Shown one piece after another: positions 53,086 to 62,746 of a DNA stretch of 64,000 nucleotides. Within the stretch, counting starts at the first letter, position 1, and each line of letters starts with the position of its first letter. The DNA is from CAZAMI01 sp964627805. Its GTDB lineage: Archaea; Thermoproteota; Thermoprotei_A; Sulfolobales; NBVN01. Below the pieces are notes generated by a model. It worked only from the letters and a program-made list of their open reading frames with translations, was not told where the DNA came from and ran no database searches. Both the position numbers and the translations under genes were made by a program. The stretch lies in assembly GCA_964627805.1 (NCBI GenBank), contig CAZVLA010000030.1:62001-126000 (forward strand), in the 5' to 3' direction.

Positions 53086-54931
53086 CTTAGTTGATAAAAT
53101 ACGTAGGAATATTGAGGTTGCGTTTACTAAGGCCAGAAAATTAGGTGAGTTAATCGGCGTCGTTAGTAGGAGGGTACCATCCAGGGTGCAGAGAGATAAT
53201 TACTTAGTGTATGTTGAGGTAAATCCTGAGATGTACTACTCACTAGGTGATAAGATATGCATAGGCAATTACCTAGTTACTGTGGACATAAGGACACTTA
53301 AGGCTATAGGGTTGAGGATCACGGCCATAGGTAGATATGACGCAGTAACTGACCTTCAGATATCACCAGCACTGAATCTTGAGCCTGATCCTGAGGGACT
53401 CTTAGTTAATACAGTTATAGAGACAACACCTCTACTAACTGAAACGGGTGAGCCTTTCGGATCAGCTATAGAGCCTCAATCACCCGTAGTTATACCTAAG
53501 GACAGTAATTTACTTGCTAGATTAATAGGAGTTCCTGAGGAGGGGGTTACTATAGGTTACTTACATACAGGAGTAACTACTGTAGGTGAGGGTAACGTAC
53601 CCTTAAAACTCCCTTATGTCGAGTTCTTTAAGCACTTACTAATCATAGGAACCACAGGTTCAGGTAAGACTACATTCGTTAAGAATCTAATGTACTCATT
53701 AATTAAGTCATGGAGAGAGGTCATCTTAATTGCTATTGATGCCGCAGGAGATTATACGCAGGTAGTGCTACCACCGCCTAGGTTACCATTAGATTCCGGG
53801 GTGTTTGTGAGAAGCGAAAAAGAGTTCCTTAAATATTATCCTAGATCAGTTACTGTTCTAGTACCTGCTAGGAAGGGTGACGGTGATATCGATAAATTCT
53901 CTATTAGGTACGTGATTAATAGATTAGCTAACATAGCGAAGTACTTCCATGGTAGGGAGTTGAGAGTAAGTATTGACGGAAGGGAGGTACTAGGAGATGG
54001 CTCAGTAGCTACTGATGTGAAAGTACGTATTAATAACTACGTAGCTAGAGTAAGGGTCATACCTATATCACTGAGTTACGTTAAATTAAGGGACCACCTA
54101 GAGATATTCCCATTATTTTCAAGGCAGGCTAAGGTCTTCTTAAGGAATGTCATTGGTTACTTAGAGTCGGTGGTTGGTGGTATAAATAACTTCACGTACC
54201 TATACAAGGTATTTCAGGAAAGGAGTGATGAGATTATGCGTACATTGAAGATACATAGAGGTACTATGGAGAATATAGAGCGCGCACTAAACTTCATAGC
54301 TAGTTCAGAGGAAGTTGATGTTAGGATGAACTTTAACGGCAATAGAGTTTCCTTAAGTATACCTAAGGCTGAAGAATTAGTAAGGAATTACGTAGGTCCC
54401 ATAGTACTTGATTTAGACTATGCATCACAGAGGGGAGCTCATTTCCTAGTACTTAATATGATAGCATATGAATTCCTTAGGGAACTCTACGCGTGGAAGA
54501 AGTCAGGTAGCGGTGACAGGCCCGTCATAGTGATCCTTGATGAAGCACATAGGTTCTTCCCGTCTGAAGGGACAAGTAGTGAGGAGGTTGAGTTGCTAGC
54601 TGACTTCATATCAAGGGTAGCTAGGTTAGGTAGGTCTAAAGGTTTAGGCCTCATATTCTCAACGCACTCACCCAAGGATGTACATAAGATAGTGATTCAA
54701 TTAACAAATACTAAAGTTGTTTTCAGGAGTGAGCGCGAGTATCTCGAGTTTCTTGACGTGCCTAAGGAATTCATACCAATACTTGAGTTAGCTCAAGACC
54801 GTGTAGGCTTACTGAGGACAGCGGCCATAAGGTCAGGATTTTCACTATTTAGGACATCAGAACCATTACTTGGCCATTACGATGTCGGCAGGTTAATAGC
54901 GAGTACGTCACTTAGAAACAACTATACTTAA
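53072..54931 (+). CDS. herA: HerA hexameric ATPase/translocase
   Basis: Hexameric DNA pump that drives the NurA nuclease. HAS barrel at the N-terminus (about 1-110), Walker A GTTGSGKTTFVKN (about 193-205), Walker B VIVILDEAHRF (about 484-494) and the arginine/sensor region FISRVARLGRSKGLG. The frame opens at ATG 53057, but TTG 53072 has GGAGGTG 6 bases upstream, so I chose it: about 619 residues. It overlaps nurA by 14 bases. Confidence 0.94.
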   Translation: MSGSNLVDKIRRNIEVAFTKARKLGELIGVVSRRVPSRVQRDNYLVYVEVNPEMYYSLGDKICIGNYLVTVDIRTLKAIGLRITAIGRYDAVTDLQISPALNLEPDPEGLLVNTVIETTPLLTETGEPFGSAIEPQSPVVIPKDSNLLARLIGVPEEGVTIGYLHTGVTTVGEGNVPLKLPYVEFFKHLLIIGTTGSGKTTFVKNLMYSLIKSWREVILIAIDAAGDYTQVVLPPPRLPLDSGVFVRSEKEFLKYYPRSVTVLVPARKGDGDIDKFSIRYVINRLANIAKYFHGRELRVSIDGREVLGDGSVATDVKVRINNYVARVRVIPISLSYVKLRDHLEIFPLFSRQAKVFLRNVIGYLESVVGGINNFTYLYKVFQERSDEIMRTLKIHRGTMENIERALNFIASSEEVDVRMNFNGNRVSLSIPKAEELVRNYVGPIVLDLDYASQRGAHFLVLNMIAYEFLRELYAWKKSGSGDRPVIVILDEAHRFFPSEGTSSEEVELLADFISRVARLGRSKGLGLIFSTHSPKDVHKIVIQLTNTKVVFRSEREYLEFLDVPKEFIPILELAQDRVGLLRTAAIRSGFSLFRTSEPLLGHYDVGRLIASTSLRNNYT

Positions 54932-55002
54932 CTTTAGAATTAAGTAAGTTAAGTATATCACCCTTACTTAACCATAATACTTTAGTAGGGAAGGTGTATA
55001 TA

Positions 55003-56889
55003 GTGTGCGGTATCATCGCGGTTGTTAGGTTAGCGAGTAAGTCGGGTGAGAGATTAGGTGTAATTATTAAGGATTCGCTAAAGAGACTTGAGTATAGAGG
55101 ATATGATTCAGTAGGTTTTGCGGTAATAACTCATGATAAGCGATTAGTAGTTAGGAAGTCAAAGGGAATGATAGATGAAGTAAGTAGTAAGTTAGGATTT
55201 GATTTATTTGATGGGTTAGTAGGTATAGGACACACTAGATGGGCTACCCACGGACCACCAAGCGACCGTAATGCACATCCACATACGGACTGTAACGAAT
55301 CTATAGCGGTTGCTCATAACGGTATTATAGAGAACTACCTAGAATTGAAGGAGTACTTAATTAAGAGAGGACACACATTTAGGTCGGAAACTGATACTGA
55401 GGTCATACCTCACTTAATCGAGGAGTTTAAGAAATTAGGATACAGAACCTATGAGGCCTTTAAAGCAGCAGTATCATTACTCAGAGGTACTTACGCCATA
55501 GTAGCTATAGATAGGGAGGTACCTGATAGGGTATTTTTCGCTAAGAAGACGTCGCCATTAATTATAGGTCTTAGTGAAGGTAGTAACTACTTAGCTAGCG
55601 ACATACCAGCGTTCCTACCTTACACTAGGAAAGTAGTTGTTCTTATGGATGATGAGGTAGGGTACGTAACTGGTGATTCAGTACTCATTGAGAGGTTACT
55701 TAAGCATTACGAATTAAGTGAATTGAGTTCCTTGGGCAGTATTGAGGTGAAGGCAGTACCTACTGACTACAGCTATAGGGTAAGAATTATTGAGTGGTCC
55801 CCTGAAATGGCTATGAAGGGTGGTTACCCGCACTTTATGCTTAAGGAGATACATGAGCAACCAATAGCTCTTGCACAGACATTAGCTGGTATTTCTGAGG
55901 TAATTAATGATGTAGTCAAGGTTATTTCAAGAGCTGATAAAGTAATACTAGTAGGTGCAGGCACTTCCTACCATGCTTCACTCCTTGGTGCTTTAGCGAT
56001 AAGTAACTTAGCAAGTACTTGGTCATCAGCTATAATATCCTCTGAGGCTAGGTGGTTCATTAAGGGGTTAGGTAGTAATGACGTAGTAATAGCTGTTAGT
56101 CAGTCTGGGGAAACCATAGATACCTTACTAGCTGTTAGGGAGGCTAAGAAGAGAGGAGCCTTCGTAGTAGCATTATCAAACGTTATTGACTCAGCAATAC
56201 CTAGGGAATCCGACATAAGTATATACACAAGAGCAGGTCCTGAAATCGGTGTTGCAGCTACTAAGACTTTCACAACTCAAGTAGTTACCCTCATCTACTT
56301 AGCTACTAAGCTAGGTGAGTATAGGGGGGTACTAAGTAATAATGAGGTATCCTCGATAAAAGCGTCGTTAAGGGAGATTCCAGATGTAGTATCTAGGGTA
56401 ATATCAGTTCATGAAGCAAGAGCTAAGGAATTAGCTCGTAGGTTATCACGTAAGCAATCAGCGTTCTACCTAGGTAGGGGGTTAGGGCTCCCTACCTCTA
56501 TGGAGGGGGCGCTGAAGCTCAAGGAAATAGCATATATTCACGCTGAAGCCTACCCTGCGGGAGAATCCAAGCATGGACCCATAGCACTTATTGAGGAAGG
56601 CTTTCCAGTATTCTTTACGGTACTTAGTAAGGACGATGGTGAGTTACTTAAGAGTAATATTGAGGAAATGAGGGCTAGGTATGCATGGACCATAGGTGTA
56701 GTACCTAGTAGTGAGGAGGAGGTAATTAGGTTACTTAATGATGTATTCGTAATGCCTTCATTAAATACTTACGTGGCCCCTATAGCGTACATAATACCTT
56801 ATCAACTCGTCGCGTATTACACATCGGTAACTAGGGGTTACAACCCAGATAAGCCTAGGAACCTAGCTAAGACAGTCACAGTTGTTTAG
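55003..56889 (+). CDS. glmS: Glutamine-fructose-6-phosphate aminotransferase
   Basis: Makes glucosamine-6-phosphate for UDP-GlcNAc. The N-terminal glutaminase must begin with a processed Cys: the start GTG at 55003 gives M-C-G-I-I, while the frame at GTG 54994 would bury the Cys. AAGGTG lies 6 bases before 55003. Blocks: HTRWATHG, AHNGIIENY, two SIS domains (VSQSGETIDTLLAV, about 360-373) and the C-terminal KPRNLAKTVTV. About 628 residues. The GlmU-like gene follows. Confidence 0.95.
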   Translation: MCGIIAVVRLASKSGERLGVIIKDSLKRLEYRGYDSVGFAVITHDKRLVVRKSKGMIDEVSSKLGFDLFDGLVGIGHTRWATHGPPSDRNAHPHTDCNESIAVAHNGIIENYLELKEYLIKRGHTFRSETDTEVIPHLIEEFKKLGYRTYEAFKAAVSLLRGTYAIVAIDREVPDRVFFAKKTSPLIIGLSEGSNYLASDIPAFLPYTRKVVVLMDDEVGYVTGDSVLIERLLKHYELSELSSLGSIEVKAVPTDYSYRVRIIEWSPEMAMKGGYPHFMLKEIHEQPIALAQTLAGISEVINDVVKVISRADKVILVGAGTSYHASLLGALAISNLASTWSSAIISSEARWFIKGLGSNDVVIAVSQSGETIDTLLAVREAKKRGAFVVALSNVIDSAIPRESDISIYTRAGPEIGVAATKTFTTQVVTLIYLATKLGEYRGVLSNNEVSSIKASLREIPDVVSRVISVHEARAKELARRLSRKQSAFYLGRGLGLPTSMEGALKLKEIAYIHAEAYPAGESKHGPIALIEEGFPVFFTVLSKDDGELLKSNIEEMRARYAWTIGVVPSSEEEVIRLLNDVFVMPSLNTYVAPIAYIIPYQLVAYYTSVTRGYNPDKPRNLAKTVTVV

Positions 56890-56898
56890 GTGATTTAC

Positions 56899-58044
56899 AT
56901 GAGAGCGGTCATATTAGCTGGAGGTCCTGGAAAAGGATTAGCGAGAGTAAGTGGAGGTCTGCCTAAGACACTCTTAAGTATAGCTGGTAAGGCGGTGATT
57001 GAGTACGTGCTAGATGCTGTAATTGAGGCTGGTATTAGGGACATAACCTTAGTTACTGATAAACCTAGTTACTTCGCATACCTTAAGGAGAAGTACTCAA
57101 GAGTACTATCAATAACTGTTAAGGAGCAGGTAGGTAAGGAAGTAGCTGGTGCCGTATTATCGGCTAAGGAGGAATTAAGTAAGGGAGCAATACTAATTTA
57201 CGGCGATACCCTAGTACCTAGTACAGCCATAAATTCGTTAGTAGATGCGTTCTATAGTTACGGATGTCCCGTACTCATGGTAGTTCCCGAGATGGATGTA
57301 AGGCTTTATGGGGCAGTTAAGGTTAATAGAAGAAACTTCATTACGGAATTCATCGAAAAACCAAGTAAGCATTTAGAAGGTTACTACGCTTTCGGAGGTA
57401 TATCAATACTTAATAAAGAGATAGTGGATCTAATCGAGGAGGAGGAAGCATTAGACAAGGCAATTAGGAATTACCTAAGTAAGGGAGGTAAGTTAATAGC
57501 ATCTATATGGAGTGGGTGGTGGGTCGACGTAGGCTATCCTTGGGACATATTAGAAGCAATATATTACATACTCAATATGAGGAAGGCATCATTGATATCA
57601 TCAAGCGCTAAAATAGCGTCTACTGCAGTTATTGAGGGTCCAGTAATTATTGATGAAGGTGCTGAAGTAGACCATTACGCAATAATTAAGGGTCCGGCGT
57701 ACATAGGTAAAGAAGTATTCGTAGGCGCTAATACATTCATAAGACCCTACACGTCAATTGAGCGTAACTCAGTTATTAGCTCATACGCAGAAGTAACGTG
57801 GTCTTACATAGGTGAGTCAGTAACTATAGGTAGGGGCTCATTCCTAGGCTATAGCGTAGTTGGTAGAGAAGCTGTTATAGAACCTCAAGTATTTACGAAA
57901 TTACTTGTAGAGTCTGAAGGAATAGGTATTAAGGTAATTAAGGAATATAAGAGGAGAAGGGAGTACCACAAGATAGGCTCATTCATAAGTGCTAAAGCGA
58001 GAGTTAAGTCATTAACGATATTAAAACCAGGGACGTACATTTAA
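56899..58044 (+). CDS. GlmU-like sugar-1-phosphate nucleotidyltransferase with short left-handed beta-helix
   Basis: N-terminal nucleotidyltransferase domain (about 1-220: AVILAGGPGKGLARV, LPKTLLSIAGK, IYGDTLV) and a C-terminal hexapeptide repeat domain (about 240-380). Context beside glmS suggests UDP-GlcNAc or a related sugar. Two oddities: the GxGxR loop reads GPGKG, without the usual Arg, and the helix stops at about residue 381, lacking the catalytic acetyltransferase end seen in bifunctional enzymes. I chose ATG 56899 over GTG 56890 because AGGTGAT precedes it. Confidence 0.85.
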   Translation: MRAVILAGGPGKGLARVSGGLPKTLLSIAGKAVIEYVLDAVIEAGIRDITLVTDKPSYFAYLKEKYSRVLSITVKEQVGKEVAGAVLSAKEELSKGAILIYGDTLVPSTAINSLVDAFYSYGCPVLMVVPEMDVRLYGAVKVNRRNFITEFIEKPSKHLEGYYAFGGISILNKEIVDLIEEEEALDKAIRNYLSKGGKLIASIWSGWWVDVGYPWDILEAIYYILNMRKASLISSSAKIASTAVIEGPVIIDEGAEVDHYAIIKGPAYIGKEVFVGANTFIRPYTSIERNSVISSYAEVTWSYIGESVTIGRGSFLGYSVVGREAVIEPQVFTKLLVESEGIGIKVIKEYKRRREYHKIGSFISAKARVKSLTILKPGTYI

Positions 58045-58094
58045 TTAATGACATCTTGGCATCATGATTTCAATTCCCTAGGTACGAATGTAAG

Positions 58095-58682
58095 TTACTC
58101 TTCACTACGTGTATTCTCTAGCTTTATTGACTTAATGACTCCATCAACTATTTTGTCCTTAACGTCATAACCTATCTTCCTAAGTAATTCCTTTGCCTCC
58201 TGTAAGTCTCTGATGTTATATATGCGGAACAACTCACCTAACTCCCATGGGAACACTATCCACTTAGTAGTCTTAACCGCGTAGAAGTCAGGTATTATTA
58301 TCGATCGCGGCTTAAAGAAAAGAGCAGCTACCTTAACCTCCTTAGCACCCCTTAACCTAGCTTGCTCAGTAACTATCTCTAATGTCCTTCCTGACTCAAC
58401 AACGTCATCAACTATAAGTACCTTCTTACCCCTAACATCAATAACTAATGGTTGAGTAATTATAGGTCTTTCGGCTCTCTCACCAACACTCTTATAAAAC
58501 TTAACCTCAACAATACCTAATTCATCAATATTTAATGCATCAGCTATTATCCTAGCAATGATGTATCCACCACGTAAGATACCAATGATAACGTCGGGTC
58601 TATATCCACTCTCTAGAACTTTAACAGCGAGCTCAAGGGACTTTTCATGGATTTCCTCCCAAGTTACGGGAAGAAACTCCAT
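58095..58682 (-). CDS. Purine-type phosphoribosyltransferase
   Basis: A 195-residue type I phosphoribosyltransferase. PRPP loop VLIVDDVVESGRT (about 100-112), with IIGILRGGYIIARI (about 34-47) upstream and WIVFPWELGE (about 140-149), typical of the xanthine/guanine phosphoribosyltransferase type (COG2236). Probably salvages a purine base. ATG start. A single gene between glmU-like and the acyl-CoA synthetase alpha gene, with 107 bases of divergent spacer. Confidence 0.87.
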   Translation of the reverse strand: MEFLPVTWEEIHEKSLELAVKVLESGYRPDVIIGILRGGYIIARIIADALNIDELGIVEVKFYKSVGERAERPIITQPLVIDVRGKKVLIVDDVVESGRTLEIVTEQARLRGAKEVKVAALFFKPRSIIIPDFYAVKTTKWIVFPWELGELFRIYNIRDLQEAKELLRKIGYDVKDKIVDGVIKSIKLENTRSEE

Positions 58683-58789
58683 TATTACACCTTCATGTAT
58701 TATTAAGTAATTACTAGATAAAGCTTTACCTCTAAGCAGTCTTACGTACTAATTTAGTTTAACCCCTCACTAATTCTAGGTGCTGTTAC

Positions 58790-60154
58790 GTGGACTTAAC
58801 TGACTTAATTAAGGAAGGAATACATTCGGTTGCGATAGTAGGTGCTTCACCTAAGAAGGGGAAGATAGGTAATGTAATACTTACTAACTTAATGAGGTAC
58901 GGCTTCAAGGGTAGGGTATACCTAGTAAATCCTAAGTATAAGGAAGTACTCGGTATTAAGTGCTGGTCAAGCGTAAGTGAATTACCTGAAGCACCCGACA
59001 TGGCGGTAATCGCAGTACCTCCTAAGGCGGTAATTAAGGTAATTAGCGAATTAAGTAGGGTAGGATGCAAATTAGCAGTAATTATAACATCTGGATTTAA
59101 GGAAGCGGGTAAGGAGAATCTAGAAAATGAGTTAATTAGTCGCGCAGGTCCTTACTTAAGAATAGTAGGACCGAACTCAGCAGGTATATTCCTAAGTAAG
59201 TTAAGGTTATATGCTAGTATTGAAGTCATAGTAAGTAGCGGTAAAGTAGGTATAGCAACACAAAGCGGTGCTGTTGGTGGCGCGATATCATACATACTTT
59301 CTAAGCTCTCATCAGGTCCTTCTTTCATGATTAGCTTAGGTAATATGTGTGATGTAGACATTAATGAAGTATTAAGATATGCCCTACAAGATGATGATAC
59401 TGAAGCAGTTATCGCGTATATAGAGTGGCTTAGGAGTGGTAAGGAATTCATGATAAATGCGAAGGAACTTAGCAAGAGGAAACCCTTAGTAGTGATTAAG
59501 GGTGGCTGGGGTGAAGTAAGCTCAGAAGCCATCCTATCACACACTGGAGGTTTCTCAGGGAGTTACGAGGTATTCTTAGGAGCTATGAAACAATGCGGTG
59601 CCTACGTAGCTTCGGATCTGCAAGAAGCATGTGAAGTTACTGAAGTACTTAGGAGGATCAAGTCAATCCGCGGTAACAGAGTTTTAGTAGTGACTAATTC
59701 AGGCGGCCTAGGTATATTGGCTGTATCCCACTTAGAGCATGAAGGTGCTTCATTACCTAAACCACCTAAGGAGTTACTTAAGGAATTAGTTAGTGTAGTA
59801 GGTAAGGAACCTACGGGTAGGAATCCTCTAGATTTCGGCGGTGATAGTAGGCTAATTGATTTGCTTAAAGTAGCAGGCATCGATGAATTAAAGCGTACCT
59901 ACGACCTACTACTATTCCTATACGTACCGACTGCCCTAGATACTAAGGAGAGTATATGTAGGGACTTTAGATCTGTGAGTGAAGTCAGTATACCTACGGT
60001 GGTCTACTATGAGGGTGGGTGGAAGGAAGAAGTGATTAAGTGTATATCAAGTAAGTTGCCCGTAGTGACTTCAATTAATAACATGACTAAAGCATTCAAG
60101 GCCCTACAGAGCAGGGCTAAGTTTCTTAGAAGATATTCTTTAAATACTGAATAA
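58790..60154 (+). CDS. ADP-forming acyl-CoA synthetase alpha subunit
   Basis: A 454-residue alpha subunit that would convert acyl-CoA, ADP and phosphate into acid, CoA and ATP. CoA-binding domain: SVAIVGASPKKGKIGN (about 13-28), VGPNSAGIF (about 125-133); ligase domain: ATQSGAVGGAI and the phospho-His region ILSHTGGFSGSYEVF (about 248-262). The beta (ATP-grasp) subunit is not adjacent. Immediately upstream of iorAB, the enzyme that makes aryl-acetyl-CoA from aromatic 2-oxo acids. GTG start at 58790. Confidence 0.88.
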   Translation: MDLTDLIKEGIHSVAIVGASPKKGKIGNVILTNLMRYGFKGRVYLVNPKYKEVLGIKCWSSVSELPEAPDMAVIAVPPKAVIKVISELSRVGCKLAVIITSGFKEAGKENLENELISRAGPYLRIVGPNSAGIFLSKLRLYASIEVIVSSGKVGIATQSGAVGGAISYILSKLSSGPSFMISLGNMCDVDINEVLRYALQDDDTEAVIAYIEWLRSGKEFMINAKELSKRKPLVVIKGGWGEVSSEAILSHTGGFSGSYEVFLGAMKQCGAYVASDLQEACEVTEVLRRIKSIRGNRVLVVTNSGGLGILAVSHLEHEGASLPKPPKELLKELVSVVGKEPTGRNPLDFGGDSRLIDLLKVAGIDELKRTYDLLLFLYVPTALDTKESICRDFRSVSEVSIPTVVYYEGGWKEEVIKCISSKLPVVTSINNMTKAFKALQSRAKFLRRYSLNTE

Positions 60155-60229
60155 TATTTATGAATCAAATAAAAATCTTTTACTTACAAAGTAAAATTCT
60201 TACATAGACAAATCCAGGAGGTTGTGCGA

Positions 60230-62167
60230 ATGGGTAGTTGCTTAAGGGAAGTAAACCCGCTAAAAGCACCTGAAAATACGCGTATCGCTCTCATGGGTAA
60301 TGAAGCCATAGCCAGGGGAGCACTAGAGGGTGGTGTTTACGTCGTGACAGGATATCCAGGAACACCATCAAGTGAAGTAATTATGACTCTACATAGGTTC
60401 GGTAAGGAACTAGACCTATACGTTGAGTGGGCAGTTAATGAGAGAGTAGCTTTTGAGGTAGCCTTCGGCGCATCGATGGCTGGCGCTAGGTCATTAGTTA
60501 CTATGAAAGCACCCGGGCTTAATGTTGCTTTAGACCCCATAGTATCAGCTGCTTACGCGGGTACTAACGGCGGGTTAGTGATCTTAGTAGCTGATGACCC
60601 CGGCCCACACACAACGCAGACTGAGCAGGATAGTAGATGGATAAGTAAGTTAGTGAAATTACCTATGATATCCCCTTCAAATCCTCAGGAAGCTAAGGAC
60701 TTCACGCGGGATTCACTAGAGCTTAGCGAGGAGGTGGGGTTACCTATAATATTAAGGACGACGACTAGAGTCAATCATACAATAGCTGATGTAGTACTCG
60801 GTAAATTAAGAGAGCCGGTTAAGTTTAAAGGCATCACGTATGACCCGCCTAGGTACGTTAGGGCTGGTATGAAGTGGAATCTAGAACGCCATAGATGGCT
60901 AAACAATAAGCTTATGGAGTTCTTAGATAAGTATAGTAAGTACTTTAAGGAATGTGTATTAGGTAATGGTGAGATAGGTATAGTAACCGAGGGCATAGCT
61001 TTCGAGTATATCGCTGAATTAATGAGCAGGGTTAAGGACCTAAGTAAGGTACTGAGTGTCTTAAAGTTAAACGTGGTATACCCGACGCCTAAGGAGGCAA
61101 TATTAGACTTCATTAAGGATAAGGATGTAGTATTAGTTATTGAAGAGCTCGATCCATTCATTGAGGACGCAGTTAAGAACGTAGTAGCTACTTACTCATT
61201 AAATACTAAAGTCCTAGGTAAGGAGGAAGGGATAATGCCTTATGAGGGTGAGTTAAGTATGGATTTAGTGATTAATGCGTTAGTGAGGACCTTAAGTATA
61301 GCTAATATTGATGAAGAGGTAATAGCCGTGATTAAGGAGTTAATACCTCCTCAAGTGAGTAGTAATGAAGCAAGTGACGTACCGCCTCGACCTCCCCCAT
61401 TATGTCCGGGATGTCCTCACAGGTTCACTTACATAGCATTGATTGAGGCATTGAAAGAGTTAGGACTTAGTAAGACCTCAGTACCTATTATAGGTGATAT
61501 AGGTTGCTATGCATTAAGCGTTAATCCCCCCTTAAGAGCTATATGGGTTGAGCATAGTATGGGAGCTAGCATATCTATAGGTATGGGTATTAAGGTATCG
61601 GGAATTAAAGGCCACGTAATAGCTACTATAGGTGACTCAACATTCTTCCATGGGGGCATTCAACCACTGATTGAAGCGGTGCATAAGGGGGTAGATCTCC
61701 TCGTAATAATACTAGATAATTCGGTCGTGGCCATGACAGGTCATCAATCAACCCCTTCATGGAGTATAACAGAGAGCGGCAGGAAAGCTAATCCCGTATC
61801 AATACTCAATATAGTTAAGTCACTTAACGTTAGTGCAGTATCCGTAATCGATCCTTACGACCTAGATAAGATGAAGAGGGAGATTAAGCGTATGTTAGGT
61901 ATTAGTGGTGTTAAGGTAATAATAGCCTCTAGGGAATGCGCATTAATGGCTAAGAGATTAGGTAAGTTAACTAGCTACTGTAGAGTAGATAGCTCTAAAT
62001 GCGTGGGATGCGGTACGTGTGTGTTAGTTACTGGTTGCCCAGCAATACACCTAACTAGCGAGGGCAAGGCTAGGATAGACCCTACAGATTGTGTAGGTTG
62101 TAACTTATGTAGTATGTTCTGTAAGTACAACGCGATAGTTAAGGAGGCTAGGGAGTATGGTAGTTAA
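60230..62167 (+). CDS. iorA: Indolepyruvate ferredoxin oxidoreductase alpha subunit
   Basis: Oxidises aromatic 2-oxo acids to acyl-CoA with reduction of ferredoxin. Pyrimidine/TPP domains: GYPGTPSSEV (about 43), EQDSRW, PLCPGCPHRF, GDIGCYAL and GDSTFFHGGIQ; two 4Fe-4S clusters at the C-terminus (CVGCGTC, then DCVGCNLC). Length about 645. I chose ATG 60230 (AGGAGGT 7 bases upstream) over GTG 60224. iorB starts within its last codons. Confidence 0.95.
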   Translation: MGSCLREVNPLKAPENTRIALMGNEAIARGALEGGVYVVTGYPGTPSSEVIMTLHRFGKELDLYVEWAVNERVAFEVAFGASMAGARSLVTMKAPGLNVALDPIVSAAYAGTNGGLVILVADDPGPHTTQTEQDSRWISKLVKLPMISPSNPQEAKDFTRDSLELSEEVGLPIILRTTTRVNHTIADVVLGKLREPVKFKGITYDPPRYVRAGMKWNLERHRWLNNKLMEFLDKYSKYFKECVLGNGEIGIVTEGIAFEYIAELMSRVKDLSKVLSVLKLNVVYPTPKEAILDFIKDKDVVLVIEELDPFIEDAVKNVVATYSLNTKVLGKEEGIMPYEGELSMDLVINALVRTLSIANIDEEVIAVIKELIPPQVSSNEASDVPPRPPPLCPGCPHRFTYIALIEALKELGLSKTSVPIIGDIGCYALSVNPPLRAIWVEHSMGASISIGMGIKVSGIKGHVIATIGDSTFFHGGIQPLIEAVHKGVDLLVIILDNSVVAMTGHQSTPSWSITESGRKANPVSILNIVKSLNVSAVSVIDPYDLDKMKREIKRMLGISGVKVIIASRECALMAKRLGKLTSYCRVDSSKCVGCGTCVLVTGCPAIHLTSEGKARIDPTDCVGCNLCSMFCKYNAIVKEAREYGS

Positions 62168-62744
62168 TATATTAATAGCCTCAGTAGGTGGGCAGGGAGG
62201 TCATACACTTGCTAGAGTACTAGCCTACGCGGCCGTACTGGAGGGCTATAACGTAAGAGTTGGCGAGTCTTTAGGGATGTCGCAGAGGTACGGCTCAGTT
62301 AAGAGCTTCGTTAGGTTAGGTAATGAGGTGCGGTCACCTACTTTTGGGTATAATGAAGCTAATTACCTAATAGGTCTAGAGTTACTAGAAAGTTTAAGAA
62401 ATGTGCATTACTTAAGACTTGATGGTAAGGCATTAGTGGCTTCAGTACTTAAGCCACCATTTATGAGTAGGGATGATTACTTAAGACTACGTAAGGAGGA
62501 TGTGATACTTAGGTTAAAGCACGTACTACGTGATAACTTAGTAATTGTAGATGCTGATGAAGCGATCAAAAGAGTAGGTAATCCTAGAACATTAAACATG
62601 GTGTTATTAGGGGCATTTCTATCTGCGTCCAACTTACTAAGCATCAGAGTAGCTAGTGAAGCAGTAATTCACGTACTACCTAGTAAGTATGTCGAGGACT
62701 CATTAAAGGCTTTAAAAACTGGTTACTTACTAATGAGGCGGTAG
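62157..62744 (+). CDS. iorB: Indolepyruvate ferredoxin oxidoreductase beta subunit
   Basis: Small gamma/beta-type subunit of the same enzyme. Blocks: ASVGGQGGHTLARVLA (about 8-23), GESLGMSQRYGSVKSFVRLG (split: GESLGMSQRYG, then SVKSFVRLG) and PTFGYNEANYLIGLEL. At 195 residues it has the normal length. The ATG at 62157 overlaps iorA by 11 bases. Confidence 0.94.
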   Translation: MVVNILIASVGGQGGHTLARVLAYAAVLEGYNVRVGESLGMSQRYGSVKSFVRLGNEVRSPTFGYNEANYLIGLELLESLRNVHYLRLDGKALVASVLKPPFMSRDDYLRLRKEDVILRLKHVLRDNLVIVDADEAIKRVGNPRTLNMVLLGAFLSASNLLSIRVASEAVIHVLPSKYVEDSLKALKTGYLLMRR

Positions 62745-62746
62745 AT

